Positions 1 through 8,739 of a DNA stretch of 64,000 bases are shown piece after piece. How positions within the stretch are numbered: the stretch's first letter is position 1; the number at the start of each line of letters is the position of its first letter. The stretch spans positions 1,364,001 to 1,428,000 of the forward strand of contig NZ_CP135164.1 of the NCBI RefSeq assembly GCF_001940225.2. Direction: 5' to 3'. Both the position numbers and the translations under genes were made by a program. Origin of the DNA: Roseburia sp. 499. GTDB taxonomy: Bacteria > Bacillota > Clostridia > Lachnospirales > Lachnospiraceae. Under the pieces are notes generated by a model. The model was not told where the DNA came from. It worked only from the letters and a program-made list of their open reading frames with translations, and ran no database searches.

Positions 1-669
1 AATCCTAAAATGGCTCCATACATCTACACAGAGAGAAATGGTATTTATATCATTGACTTACAGAAATCTGTAGGAAAAGTAGATGAAGCTTATAAGGCAG
101 TTTCCGATATCGCAGCAGAAGGCGGTACAATTCTTTTTGTAGGAACTAAGAAGCAGGCACAGGATGCTATTAAGGCAGAGGCAGAGCGTTGTGGAATGTT
201 CTATGTAAATGAAAGATGGTTAGGAGGTATGCTTACCAACTTCAAGACTATTCAGAGTCGTATTGCAAGATTAAAAGCAATTGAGACAATGGCAGAAGAC
301 GGAACATTTGATGTATTACCGAAGAAAGAAGTAATCGCATTAAAGAAAGAATGGGAAAAGTTAGAGAAAAACCTTGGTGGAATTAAGGATATGAAGAAGA
401 TTCCAGATGCTATCTTTATTGTAGATCCTAAGAAAGAAAGAATCTGTGTACAGGAAGCACATACTTTAGGAATTCCATTGATTGGTATTTGTGATACAAA
501 CTGTGATCCAGAAGAATTGGATTATGTAATCCCAGGTAATGATGATGCTATTCGTGCGGTAAAATTAATCGTTGCTAAAATGGCAGATGCTGTTATCGAA
601 GCAAATCAGGGAACGATTGAAACAGATGAAGCTTATGTAGAAGAGGAAGAAGTTGCAGAAGAAGCATAA
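1..669 (+). CDS. rpsB: 30S ribosomal protein S2 (5' end outside window)
   Basis: Small-subunit ribosomal protein S2. The window opens inside the gene: the reading frame is already open at base 1, reading [20 protein letters not shown], which is the usual S2 sequence about 25 residues after its start, so the methionine at base 10 is internal. Characteristic S2 segments are [22 protein letters not shown] and [22 protein letters not shown]. The C-terminus is a short acidic tail ending [10 protein letters not shown], common in S2 of Firmicutes. It is followed by tsf after a 91-base gap holding a hairpin, the standard rpsB-tsf pairing. Identity is certain; only the extreme N-terminus is missing because of the window edge. 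Confidence 0.97.
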   Translation, partial: NPKMAPYIYTERNGIYIIDLQKSVGKVDEAYKAVSDIAAEGGTILFVGTKKQAQDAIKAEAERCGMFYVNERWLGGMLTNFKTIQSRIARLKAIETMAEDGTFDVLPKKEVIALKKEWEKLEKNLGGIKDMKKIPDAIFIVDPKKERICVQEAHTLGIPLIGICDTNCDPEELDYVIPGNDDAIRAVKLIVAKMADAVIEANQGTIETDEAYVEEEEVAEEA

Positions 670-696
670 TCTGTAATATCAGATTTAGAATGATAA

Positions 697-722
697 GAGG
701 ACAGACAGTTTTGCCTGTCCTC
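697..722 (+). other. rpsB-tsf intergenic hairpin
   Basis: GAGGACAG at 697-704 pairs perfectly with CTGTCCTC at 715-722 around a 10-base loop. There is no T-run afterwards, so it is unlikely to be a full terminator. An RNA processing or stability element, or a partial attenuator setting the S2:EF-Ts ratio, is more plausible. The structure is seen; the function is inferred. Confidence 0.55.
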
Positions 723-760
723 AACTATAAGAATGGAATTATTACATGGAGGGAATTGAA

Positions 761-1693
761 ATGGCTATTACAGCAGCAATGGTAAAAGAATTAAGAGAAG
801 CAACCGGCGCAGGAATGATGGACTGCAAAAAGGCTTTAAATGAAACAAATGGAGATATGGAAGCCGCAGTTGAATTTTTAAGAAAGAATGGACAGGCAAA
901 GGCAGAGAAAAAAGCTGGAAGAATCGCAGCAGAAGGTCTTTGCGCTGTAGTTATGAAGGATGATAAGACAGCAGCAGTTGTAGAGGTTAACTCTGAGACA
1001 GACTTCGTTGCTAAAAATGCAACATTCCAGGAATTTGTAAACTCAGTGGCTGAACAGGCAGTAAATTCTAATGCTGCAGATATTGATGCATTTATGGCAG
1101 AAACCTGGAATGCAGATAACAGCAAAACTGTAAAAGATGCATTAGTAGAAAAGGTAGCAGTAATTGGTGAAAATCTTACAATTAGAAGATTTGAAAAAGT
1201 TGTTGCAGAAAATGGATGTGTTGTTTCTTACGTACATGGTGGCGGAAGAATTGGTGTTGTTGTTGAGGCAGAAACTACAGCTGTTAACGATAACGTAAAA
1301 GAAGCATTGGCTAATATCGCAATGCAGATTGCTGCTTTAAATCCAAAATATGTTTCTGAAAATGAAATTAGTGATGAATATAAGAAACATGAAGAAGAAA
1401 TTCTTCGAGCACAGATTATGAATGATCCAAAAGAATCTCAGAAGCCAGAAAAGGTAATTGATGGTATGATTAAGGGTCGTTTAAATAAAGAATTTAAAGA
1501 AATTTGTTTGTTAGATCAGGTATACGTAAAAGCAGAAGATGGAAAGCAAACTGTTGGAAAATATTTAGAGCAGGTATCTAAAGAAGCAGGCGCTCCAGTA
1601 AGCGTTAAGAGATTTGTTCGTTTCGAAACCGGAGAAGGAATCGAAAAGAAAGAAGAAGATTTCGCAGCAGAGGTTGCAGCACAGTTAAAATAG
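761..1693 (+). CDS. tsf: Elongation factor Ts
   Basis: EF-Ts, the guanine-nucleotide exchange factor that recycles EF-Tu-GDP. The protein is 310 residues. The N-terminal UBA-like domain (about 1-55) starts MAITAAMVKELREATGAGMM, and the EF-Tu-contacting signature SETDFVAKN lies near 78-86. I place the start at ATG 761 because the upstream in-frame ATG at 746 overlaps the Shine-Dalgarno (GGAGGG at 749-754) that properly serves 761, and EF-Ts proteins start at the MAIT-type sequence. It is partner of rpsB upstream and is followed by a clear terminator. Length and motifs match the family. Confidence 0.97.
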   Translation: MAITAAMVKELREATGAGMMDCKKALNETNGDMEAAVEFLRKNGQAKAEKKAGRIAAEGLCAVVMKDDKTAAVVEVNSETDFVAKNATFQEFVNSVAEQAVNSNAADIDAFMAETWNADNSKTVKDALVEKVAVIGENLTIRRFEKVVAENGCVVSYVHGGGRIGVVVEAETTAVNDNVKEALANIAMQIAALNPKYVSENEISDEYKKHEEEILRAQIMNDPKESQKPEKVIDGMIKGRLNKEFKEICLLDQVYVKAEDGKQTVGKYLEQVSKEAGAPVSVKRFVRFETGEGIEKKEEDFAAEVAAQLK

Positions 1694-1710
1694 TAAATGG
1701 TAAAATAAAA

Positions 1711-1745
1711 GGGACATCTTGAAGTATATCAAGATGTCTCTTTTT
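1711..1745 (+). terminator. Intrinsic terminator after tsf
   Basis: GGGACATCTTGA at 1711-1722 pairs with TCAAGATGTCTC at 1729-1740 around a 6-base loop and runs into TTTTT at 1741-1745. It lies 17 bases after the tsf stop and ends the rpsB-tsf unit. Confidence 0.88.
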
Positions 1746-1872
1746 GCAGTATCTCTTCCAATTGAATTTTCAGAATATTTCGAAAAAAACAAAAAGAAAT
1801 AGTACATATTTTTTCGCATTTTTTTAATGCGTTTTAAGAAAAATGTGTTACAATATCTTGGGAGGGTAATAC

Positions 1873-2874
1873 ATGGAAGATAAAACAAGTAGTGGATTGC
1901 GTGAACAGCGTTTGCGCCGTAGACGGATTAATCGGATGAAGAGCACTATCGTAATGACATTGGCACTGTGGGTTTTGTTGTCGATGATATTGATAGTAGT
2001 TTTACTGATAAAGTTATTTTCGTTGGAACATAAAGTGGACAAGATAGCGGAGTCAATGATTTCGGTAGAACAGATAGCGGAAGGTAAAGATACTAAGGGC
2101 GCTTCATTGCCGGATGAGGAACCACAGGTAGATGCATCAGTACCGCAGGAAGATGGTTCGGAGATAATAGGAAATGATAATACAGATGCAGTGAATGTAC
2201 AGAACCAGATGGATATGGAAAACCAAAAGGTAGAGGGACAGACGCAGAAAGTATATCTTACTTTTGATGATGGACCAAGTGAGAATACAGCAAAAATTTT
2301 GGATATTTTGAAAGAAAAGAATGTAAAGGCAACTTTTTTTGTGATTGGCAAGGAAGATGAAGAGTCGAGAGCTCTTTATCAGAGAATTGTTGCGGAAGGG
2401 CACACTTTGGGAATGCATTCATTTTCTCATAAATATAGTGTGATTTATGATTCTCTTGAGGCGTTTGAAGAGGATGTAAATCATCTACGCAGTTATCTAG
2501 CAGAGATAACTGGCGAGGAACCGGATATTATACGTTTTCCGGGAGGAAGTAGTAATCAGGTGAGCAATACAGATATGACAGAGTTTATTCATTATCTGAA
2601 TCAAGAAGGTATTACCTATTATGATTGGAATGTTGCAAGTGGAGATGCTACCAGTCAGGCATATACAGCTGATGAATTGGTGCAGAATGTTATAACAGAT
2701 GTGGAAAAGTATGACACATCTATTGTGTTAATGCACGATGCTGCTACAAAAGGGACTACTGTGGATGCACTTGGTCCTATGATAGACCAGTTACAGACAA
2801 TGGGCGTTGAGTTGTTGCCTATTGATGAAAATACAAAGCCGATTCAGCATATACCAGCTGACAGCGTAAACTAA
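1873..2874 (+). CDS. Membrane-anchored polysaccharide deacetylase (CE4/NodB family)
   Basis: 333-residue predicted surface enzyme. It has a basic cytoplasmic N-terminus (RRRR near 15-18), one membrane segment at about 24-47, a linker, then a NodB/CE4 domain from about 127. The visible catalytic signature is TFDDGP (130-135), giving the Asp pair at 132-133. The metal-binding pair is HSFSH (182-186), followed by RFPGG near 219 and a late LMHDA motif. CE4 enzymes remove N-acetyl groups, commonly from peptidoglycan or another cell-wall polysaccharide; the actual substrate here is not readable. The SD is GGGAGGG, 7 bases before ATG. It is 23 bases upstream of a bactofilin gene and probably co-transcribed with it. 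Placement between tsf and pyrH is unusual. Confidence 0.88.
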   Translation: MEDKTSSGLREQRLRRRRINRMKSTIVMTLALWVLLSMILIVVLLIKLFSLEHKVDKIAESMISVEQIAEGKDTKGASLPDEEPQVDASVPQEDGSEIIGNDNTDAVNVQNQMDMENQKVEGQTQKVYLTFDDGPSENTAKILDILKEKNVKATFFVIGKEDEESRALYQRIVAEGHTLGMHSFSHKYSVIYDSLEAFEEDVNHLRSYLAEITGEEPDIIRFPGGSSNQVSNTDMTEFIHYLNQEGITYYDWNVASGDATSQAYTADELVQNVITDVEKYDTSIVLMHDAATKGTTVDALGPMIDQLQTMGVELLPIDENTKPIQHIPADSVN

Positions 2875-2897
2875 AATAAAAATATGGAGGTACATAT

Positions 2898-3674
2898 ATG
2901 AGTTTTTTTAAGGATTTTAAGGATGATCTTTCACAGGCAGTAAATGAATTGATGCCAGGAGAGGAATTAAAGGAAGAAGAAAAGAAAGAAGGACAGGAAC
3001 AGCCAGATGAGGTTGTAAATACATTAGAGCAGGAAGTTGATGTAAAGTCTGAACTTCAAAAATTAGAAGGACTTTTTGAAAAGGTAGAAGAGCCGGAAGA
3101 AACATTAGAAAATGTAATTGAGAAGAATCAGAAAGAAGAAGCAGCAAAGGCTGAAAAAGAAGAACTCAAACAGGAGGAAAAGACTGTGAATAATGAAACA
3201 ATGCAAAAGGAAGTGTCTGATGAAGTGACTATTATTACAGAGGGAACATCTCTGACAGGTAATTTAGAATCTACAGGTTCTTTCGAATTAAGAGGAAAGA
3301 TTGAGGGAAATGTTCGTTGTAATGGAAAGATGACTGTTACAGGAAGTATTAAGGGTAATTCCGATGCAGCTGAATTTTTCGCAGATGCGGCAAAGGTTGA
3401 AGGAGAAATTACTACAACAGGAACTGTAAAAATTGGTCTTGGTTCTGTTGTGATTGGTAATATTTCTGCTACTAGTGCAGTAATTGCAGGTGCTATTAAA
3501 GGTGATATTGATGTGCAGGGACCTGTTGTTGTAGATACCTCTGCAGTTGTTATGGGAAATATTAAGTCTCGTTCTGTACAGATTAATAATGGTGCAGTTA
3601 TTGAAGGTTTCTGTTCTCAGTGCTATGCAGATGTAGATGTAAACAGCCTTTTCGATGAAAAGAAGGGTTTATAG
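2898..3674 (+). CDS. Bactofilin-family polymer-forming cytoskeletal protein
   Basis: 258 residues in two parts. Residues about 1-105 are highly charged (Glu/Lys-rich, likely disordered or helical). Residues about 115-235 are a glycine- and valine-rich right-handed beta-helix of the bactofilin (DUF583) type, with repeated turns such as GSFELRGKIEGNVRCNG and GAIKGDIDVQGPVVVD. Bactofilins self-assemble into filaments without nucleotide and often recruit cell-wall enzymes to the membrane. The gene follows a membrane-bound deacetylase by 23 bases and ends 1 base before pyrH, so it sits in the pyrH transcription path. The charged N-terminal extension is longer than in many bactofilins and may be a partner- or membrane-binding region (inference). 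Confidence 0.85.
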   Translation: MSFFKDFKDDLSQAVNELMPGEELKEEEKKEGQEQPDEVVNTLEQEVDVKSELQKLEGLFEKVEEPEETLENVIEKNQKEEAAKAEKEELKQEEKTVNNETMQKEVSDEVTIITEGTSLTGNLESTGSFELRGKIEGNVRCNGKMTVTGSIKGNSDAAEFFADAAKVEGEITTTGTVKIGLGSVVIGNISATSAVIAGAIKGDIDVQGPVVVDTSAVVMGNIKSRSVQINNGAVIEGFCSQCYADVDVNSLFDEKKGL

Positions 3675-3675
3675 A

Positions 3676-4371
3676 ATGAAAAGAATATTATTAAAGTTGA
3701 GTGGTGAAGCCTTAGCTGGTGAGAAACATACTGGTTTTGATGAGGCTACAGTAACTGTAGTAGCAAAGCAGGTAAAGCAACTTGTGGATGCAGGGACAGA
3801 GGTTGGTATTGTTATCGGTGGAGGAAATTTCTGGAGAGGAAGAACCAGTGAAACTATTGATAGAACAAAAGCAGACCAGATAGGGATGCTGGCAACAGTT
3901 ATGAATTGTATTTATGTGTCTGAAATATTCCGTTCTATTGGAATGAAGACACAGGTATTAACACCGTTTGAATGTGGTTCTTTTACAAAATTATTTTCTA
4001 AGGATAGAGCGAATAAGTATTTTGCAAGAGGAATGGTATGCTTTTTTGCAGGTGGTACGGGACATCCGTATTTTTCAACAGATACAGCTACTGTTTTGCG
4101 TGCAATAGAGATTGAGGCAGAAGGGATTCTGTTAGCAAAGGCAATTGATGGCGTTTATGACAGTGATCCAAAGGTGAATCCAAATGCAGTAAAATATGAT
4201 GAAGTGTCTATTCAAGAAGTAATTGATAAGAAGCTTGCGGTAGTAGATTTGACGGCTTCAATTATGTGTATGGAAAATAAAATGCCGATGTATGTATTCG
4301 GACTGAATGAAGAGAACAGTATTGTAAAAGCAATGAACGGTCAGTTCTCAGGAACAAAGGTTACCGTTTAA
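3676..4371 (+). CDS. pyrH: UMP kinase
   Basis: UMP kinase (UMP + ATP to UDP + ADP), a cytoplasmic hexamer of the amino-acid-kinase fold and committed step to UDP/CTP for RNA and cell-wall precursors. 231 residues starting MKRILLKLSGEALAG. Visible family motifs are GIVIGGGNFWRG, TDTATVLRAIE and DGVYDSDPK. I chose ATG 3676 over the in-frame ATG at 3655: the latter lies inside the bactofilin coding end, and GAAGGG at 3662-3667 is well spaced for 3676. It precedes frr, the conserved pyrH-frr pair. Confidence 0.97.
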   Translation: MKRILLKLSGEALAGEKHTGFDEATVTVVAKQVKQLVDAGTEVGIVIGGGNFWRGRTSETIDRTKADQIGMLATVMNCIYVSEIFRSIGMKTQVLTPFECGSFTKLFSKDRANKYFARGMVCFFAGGTGHPYFSTDTATVLRAIEIEAEGILLAKAIDGVYDSDPKVNPNAVKYDEVSIQEVIDKKLAVVDLTASIMCMENKMPMYVFGLNEENSIVKAMNGQFSGTKVTV

Positions 4372-4406
4372 ACAGAATATCAATATAATCTTTGGAGGAT
4401 TTTTTT

Positions 4407-4961
4407 ATGGATGAAAGATTACAGCAGTATGATAATAAGATGCAGAAATCACTTCAAAACTTATTAGAGGAGTTCGGTTCTATCCGTGCAGGACGTGCGA
4501 ACCCTCATGTACTGGATAAAATTAAAGTGGACTATTATGGAACACCAACAGGAATTCAGCAAGTAGCTAATGTTTCTGTTCCGGAGCCTCGTATGATACA
4601 GATTCAACCATGGGAAGCAAGCATGGTACGTGAGATTGAAAAAGCGATTATGGGATCTGATTTGGGAATTAATCCAACAAATGATGGAAAAGTGATTCGT
4701 CTTGTATTCCCTGAGTTAACAGAGGAACGTAGAAAAGAATTGGCGAAGGATGTTAAGAAAAAAGGCGAAAATGCTAAAGTAGCTGTTCGTAATATTCGAA
4801 GAGATGCAAATGATGCATTGAAGAAACTTGGAAAATCAAATGAAGTTTCAGAAGATGAAGTGAAGCAGTTAGAAGACGAAGTACAGAAGTTGACAGATAA
4901 GTATATTGTCAAAGTAGACAAAGCGGTAGAAGAGAAGTCAAAAGAAATTCTTACCGTATAA
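4407..4961 (+). CDS. frr: Ribosome recycling factor
   Basis: RRF, which splits post-termination ribosomes together with EF-G. 184 residues. Family motifs include GSIRAGRANPHVLDKIKVDY, WEASMVREIEKAI, LVFPELTEERRKELAK and VRNIRRDAND. Start ATG 4407 follows TTTGGAGGA by 7-8 bases; the in-frame ATG 15 bases earlier overlaps that SD and is rejected. It lies 35 bases after pyrH. A terminator-like hairpin separates it from uppS, which suggests partial termination between the translation genes and the lipid genes. Confidence 0.97.
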   Translation: MDERLQQYDNKMQKSLQNLLEEFGSIRAGRANPHVLDKIKVDYYGTPTGIQQVANVSVPEPRMIQIQPWEASMVREIEKAIMGSDLGINPTNDGKVIRLVFPELTEERRKELAKDVKKKGENAKVAVRNIRRDANDALKKLGKSNEVSEDEVKQLEDEVQKLTDKYIVKVDKAVEEKSKEILTV

Positions 4962-4970
4962 GGTTTCAGG

Positions 4971-4998
4971 GGACATGACGTTAGTTCGTGTCCTTTTT
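4971..4998 (+). terminator. Terminator or attenuator hairpin between frr and uppS
   Basis: GGACATGA at 4971-4978 pairs with TCGTGTCC at 4986-4993 (one U-G pair) around a 7-base loop, followed by TTTTT at 4994-4998. No clear promoter is visible before uppS, so the lipid and polC genes may depend on readthrough here. Confidence 0.7.
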
Positions 4999-5027
4999 GA
5001 AATCATAGGGATATAGGAGGTGGAAAA

Positions 5028-5735
5028 ATGAATGTTCCACAGCATATAGCAATTATTTTGGATGGAAATGGACGATGGGCAAAGCAACATGGAATGCCAC
5101 GAAATTTTGGACATACGCAGGGAGCAAAGAATGTGGAAACAATTTGTCGAGAAGCGTGGAATTTAGGCGTGAAATATTTGACGGTATATGCTTTTTCTAC
5201 AGAGAATTGGAGCAGACCAAGGGAAGAAGTAGATGCGTTGATGAAGCTTTTGCGTAATTATATGAAGAACTGTGTTAAGACAGCAGAGAAGAATCATATG
5301 AGAGTCCGTATTATTGGTGATAAGACAGGTCTGGACGAGGATATTCAAGAAAGTATTGCGCGGTTAGAGGAATCTTCCAAAGATCATGATGGATTAAATT
5401 TTCAGATTGCAATTAATTACGGAAGTAGAGACGAGATGCTTCGTGGCATGAGAAAGATGCTTCAGGACTATAAAGAAGATAAATTTTCTTTGAATGAACT
5501 AAATGAAACAAAGTTTCAGAGTTATCTGGATACGGCTGATATACCGGATCCGGATTTGTTAATCCGTACCAGTGGAGAACAAAGGATATCTAATTATCTG
5601 TTGTGGCAGCTGGCATATACGGAATTATATTTTACCAATGTGCCATGGCCGGATTTTACAAAAGAGGAATTAGTAAAAGCCATTGAAGACTATAATAGTA
5701 GAGACAGACGCTATGGTGGGATAAAGGAGGAATAA
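5028..5735 (+). CDS. uppS: Isoprenyl transferase (undecaprenyl diphosphate synthase)
   Basis: Cis-prenyltransferase that extends farnesyl diphosphate to the C55 carrier lipid used for cell-wall glycan export. 235 residues. Motifs in order: ILDGNGRWAK with catalytic Asp12 and the diphosphate-binding Arg, YAFSTENWSRP, then RTSGEQRISNYLLWQLAY and ELYFTNVPWPDF. A strong SD (GGAGGTGG) precedes ATG 5028. It begins the uppS-cdsA-dxr-rseP-ispG block, which supplies and uses isoprenoid and phospholipid precursors. Confidence 0.96.
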   Translation: MNVPQHIAIILDGNGRWAKQHGMPRNFGHTQGAKNVETICREAWNLGVKYLTVYAFSTENWSRPREEVDALMKLLRNYMKNCVKTAEKNHMRVRIIGDKTGLDEDIQESIARLEESSKDHDGLNFQIAINYGSRDEMLRGMRKMLQDYKEDKFSLNELNETKFQSYLDTADIPDPDLLIRTSGEQRISNYLLWQLAYTELYFTNVPWPDFTKEELVKAIEDYNSRDRRYGGIKEE

Positions 5736-5737
5736 CC

Positions 5738-6538
5738 TTGTTTAAAACACGTTTATTAAGTGGAATCGTATTGGTGGCGGTAGCGCTTGCCTTGATTATT
5801 ACAGGAGGAAACGTGCTGTTGGCAGGACTTACGATTATTTCACTGATTGGAGTATTTGAACTTTATCGAGTATTTTATATAGAAAAAACTCTGGTTGGAG
5901 TAGTGGGATACGCAGCAGTTCTTATATATTATGCTAATTTGTTATGGAATTTCATACCAGATATGATGATGTTCGTATTAGGAGTTCTGGTGGTATTTAT
6001 GACAGTATATGTATTTTCTTTTCCGAAATATAAGGCAGACCAGATTTTTGCAGGATTTTTAGGCATTTTTTATGTTGCAGTTATGCTTTCCTGTATTTAT
6101 CAGACCAGAGAACTTTCAGCGGGAACTTATATTGTATGGCTGATTTTCCTATGTTCTTGGGGATGTGATACTTGTGCCTATTGTGTGGGAATGCTAATTG
6201 GCAAGCATAAGATGGCACCAGAGTTAAGTCCAAAGAAATCTGTAGAAGGAGCTGTAGGAGGTGTGCTGGGAGCAGCATTACTTACTGCAATATATGGACT
6301 TGTTTTTCAAAAACAGATGGAATTGTCTACAGAATATATTTTTGTCTTAGCAGGAATCAGTGCGATAGGAGCTTTGATTTCTATGATAGGAGATTTGGCA
6401 GCATCTGCTATTAAACGTAATTATGACATTAAAGATTATGGGAAACTGATACCGGGACATGGTGGAATCTTGGATCGCTTTGACAGTGTGATTTTTACGG
6501 CACCGATTATTTATTATCTTGCATTGTATTTAATATAA
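5738..6538 (+). CDS. cdsA: Phosphatidate cytidylyltransferase
   Basis: CDP-diacylglycerol synthase: phosphatidate + CTP to CDP-diacylglycerol, the branch point of phospholipid synthesis. 266 residues with about seven to eight hydrophobic membrane segments. The C-terminal CDP-DAG synthase signature is visible at about 223-250: SAIKRNYDIKDYG followed by PGHGGILDRFDS. It starts with TTG at 5738, two bases after the uppS stop, behind AAAGGAGG. Tight spacing indicates translational coupling. The product feeds the cardiolipin synthase at 39.9-41.4 kb. Confidence 0.94.
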   Translation: MFKTRLLSGIVLVAVALALIITGGNVLLAGLTIISLIGVFELYRVFYIEKTLVGVVGYAAVLIYYANLLWNFIPDMMMFVLGVLVVFMTVYVFSFPKYKADQIFAGFLGIFYVAVMLSCIYQTRELSAGTYIVWLIFLCSWGCDTCAYCVGMLIGKHKMAPELSPKKSVEGAVGGVLGAALLTAIYGLVFQKQMELSTEYIFVLAGISAIGALISMIGDLAASAIKRNYDIKDYGKLIPGHGGILDRFDSVIFTAPIIYYLALYLI

Positions 6539-6551
6539 ACAGAGGTTAGTT

Positions 6552-7694
6552 ATGAAGAAAATTGCGTTATTAGGGTCTACTGGTTCCATTGGTACGCAAA
6601 CTTTGGAGGTAGTTAGAGAACAGGGCGATATTCAAGTGGTTGCGATGGCGGCCGGGAAAAATATTCGTCTTCTGGAACAGCAGGTACGGGAATTTCAGCC
6701 GAAACTTGTATCTGTCTGGGAAGAAAAAGATGCCAGCGCTTTGCGGGAAAGTCTGCGGGATATGGAAGTGCAGGTAGTATATGGAATGGAAGGACTTCTG
6801 GAGGTCGCGGTAGTACCGGAAGCAGAGATATTGGTTACGGCAATTGTGGGAATGCTTGGAATACGTCCTACTATAGCGGCAATTGAAGCGGGAAAGAACA
6901 TTGCTCTTGCAAATAAAGAAACGTTGGTTACAGCGGGACATTTGATTATGCCGCTGGCAGCTGAAAAAGGAGTTTCTATTTTACCGGTGGATAGTGAGCA
7001 TAGTGCTATTTTTCAGTCTTTAAACGGAGAAAAAAATAACAGAATTCATAAGATTCTATTAACGGCTTCCGGTGGTCCTTTTCGTGGCAAAAAGCGAGAA
7101 GAACTTATAAATGTTCAGGTAGAAGATGCCTTAAAACATCCAAATTGGTCAATGGGAAGAAAGATTACTATTGATTCGGCGACCCTTGTAAACAAAGGAT
7201 TGGAAGTTATGGAGGCAAAATGGCTATTTAATGTGGAATTAGAACAGATTCAAGTAGTGGTTCACCCACAGAGTGTGATACATTCCATGGTAGAATATGA
7301 AGATGGGGCAGTAATTGCACAGCTTGGAACACCGGATATGCGTCTTCCAATACAATACGCTCTTTATTATCCGAATCGAAGAAATTTATCAGGAGAAAAA
7401 CTGGATTTTTACCAATTGTCAAATTTGACTTTTGAAGAACCGGATATAGAGACTTTTACAGGACTTAAGCTTGCCTTTCAGGCAATGAAGCAGGGAGGAA
7501 ATATTCCGACTGTATATAATGCAGCGAATGAAAGGGCCGTAGCGTTGTTTTTGAATCGAAAAATATCATTTCTGGAAATACCAGAAATCATAAATGCATG
7601 TATGGAAAATAGTAAATACGTAAAACATCCTAACGTAGAGGAAATTCTGGCGACAGAGGCAGAAACTTATGCATTTATAGAGAGCAGGTGGTAA
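6552..7694 (+). CDS. dxr: 1-deoxy-D-xylulose 5-phosphate reductoisomerase
   Basis: Second step of the MEP isoprenoid pathway, DXP + NADPH to methylerythritol 4-phosphate; cytoplasmic, metal-dependent. 380 residues. NADPH-binding GSTGSIGTQ is at about 8-16. NKETLVTAG, metal ligands in PVDSEHSAIFQ (Asp147, Glu149), and the loop containing HPNWSMGRKITIDSATLVNKG are all present. It starts 13 bases after cdsA and ends one base before the rseP GTG start. With ispG downstream and ispH at 57.7 kb it gives three of the MEP pathway enzymes in this window. Confidence 0.96.
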   Translation: MKKIALLGSTGSIGTQTLEVVREQGDIQVVAMAAGKNIRLLEQQVREFQPKLVSVWEEKDASALRESLRDMEVQVVYGMEGLLEVAVVPEAEILVTAIVGMLGIRPTIAAIEAGKNIALANKETLVTAGHLIMPLAAEKGVSILPVDSEHSAIFQSLNGEKNNRIHKILLTASGGPFRGKKREELINVQVEDALKHPNWSMGRKITIDSATLVNKGLEVMEAKWLFNVELEQIQVVVHPQSVIHSMVEYEDGAVIAQLGTPDMRLPIQYALYYPNRRNLSGEKLDFYQLSNLTFEEPDIETFTGLKLAFQAMKQGGNIPTVYNAANERAVALFLNRKISFLEIPEIINACMENSKYVKHPNVEEILATEAETYAFIESRW

Positions 7695-7695
7695 C

Positions 7696-8730
7696 GTGAA
7701 AATTATAATTGCAATTTTAATATTCAGTATCATTATTTTATTTCATGAATTGGGACATTTTCTTTTAGCAAAGAAAAACGGTGTCAGAGTAAATGAATTT
7801 TGTCTGGGATTGGGACCAACATTGTTTGGGATTACCAAAGGAGAGACAAAGTATTCCATAAAACTGTTGCCTTTTGGTGGAGCTTGTATGATGGAGGGGG
7901 AAGATGGAGAAAGCTCTGATGAAGGAGCTTTCAACAATAAGTCTGTCTGGGCACGTATTAGTGTAGTGGCAGCAGGCCCTATTTTTAATTTTATCATGGC
8001 TTGGGTATTTGCCTTAATTATTATGATTTGTGTAGGATTTGATAAACCAGTGCTTACTGATGTAATAGATGGATATCCGGCACAAGAGGCGGGAATGCAG
8101 GCAGGAGATGAAATTATATCAATTAACGGGAGAAAAATTCATTTTTACCGCGAAGTAAGTATGTATTCTTTTTTTCATGCAGGCGAAGAAGCAACGGTAG
8201 TTTTTGAGCGAGATGGAAAACAAATGGAAGTTACAATAACGCCTAAACTGGATGAAGAGTCTGGTAGTTATTTATATGGTTTTACCGGTTCTTCAGCAAG
8301 ACAGCGTGGAAGTGCAGGAGAGACCATTACACATAGTTTTTATGAGGTGAAATATTGGATAAACTATACTGTAGATAGCTTGAAATACCTAGTAAGCGGA
8401 AAAGCCAGTGTAAATCAGTTGAATGGTCCGGTAGGTCTTGTTAAAAATATTGGTGATGTTTATGAGCAAAGTAAAGATAGCGGTGGATTGTATTTAGCAC
8501 TTTTGAGTATGCTTAATATGTGCATCTTTATTTCTGCAAACCTTGGTGTTATGAATTTGCTCCCAATTCCAGCCTTAGATGGAGGAAGATTGGTGTTCCT
8601 AATTATTGAGGCAATTCGTGGAAAGCGTGTGGACCCGGAAAAGGAAGGTATGGTTCATTTTGTGGGGCTGATGTTGCTTATGGCACTGATGGTATTTGTT
8701 ATGTTTAATGATATCCGTAATATCCTTTAG
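7696..8730 (+). CDS. rseP: RIP metalloprotease RseP/RasP (site-2 protease)
   Basis: Intramembrane zinc protease that cleaves single-pass membrane substrates such as anti-sigma factors and signal-peptide remnants. 344 residues. HELGH zinc motif at 17-21 lies in the first membrane helix. A single PDZ domain is at about 115-180 (GYPAQEAGMQAGDEIISING), and the second active-site helix holds NLLPIPALDGGRL at about 287-299. Starts with GTG at 7696, one base after the dxr stop. One PDZ domain matches the Gram-positive RasP form. Its substrates cannot be read from the sequence. Confidence 0.94.
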   Translation: MKIIIAILIFSIIILFHELGHFLLAKKNGVRVNEFCLGLGPTLFGITKGETKYSIKLLPFGGACMMEGEDGESSDEGAFNNKSVWARISVVAAGPIFNFIMAWVFALIIMICVGFDKPVLTDVIDGYPAQEAGMQAGDEIISINGRKIHFYREVSMYSFFHAGEEATVVFERDGKQMEVTITPKLDEESGSYLYGFTGSSARQRGSAGETITHSFYEVKYWINYTVDSLKYLVSGKASVNQLNGPVGLVKNIGDVYEQSKDSGGLYLALLSMLNMCIFISANLGVMNLLPIPALDGGRLVFLIIEAIRGKRVDPEKEGMVHFVGLMLLMALMVFVMFNDIRNIL

Positions 8731-8739
8731 GAGAAGCAT

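Noticed and set aside
742..1125. Minus-strand open frame opposite tsf
   Set aside because: Shadow of EF-Ts codon bias; no SD or recognisable protein.
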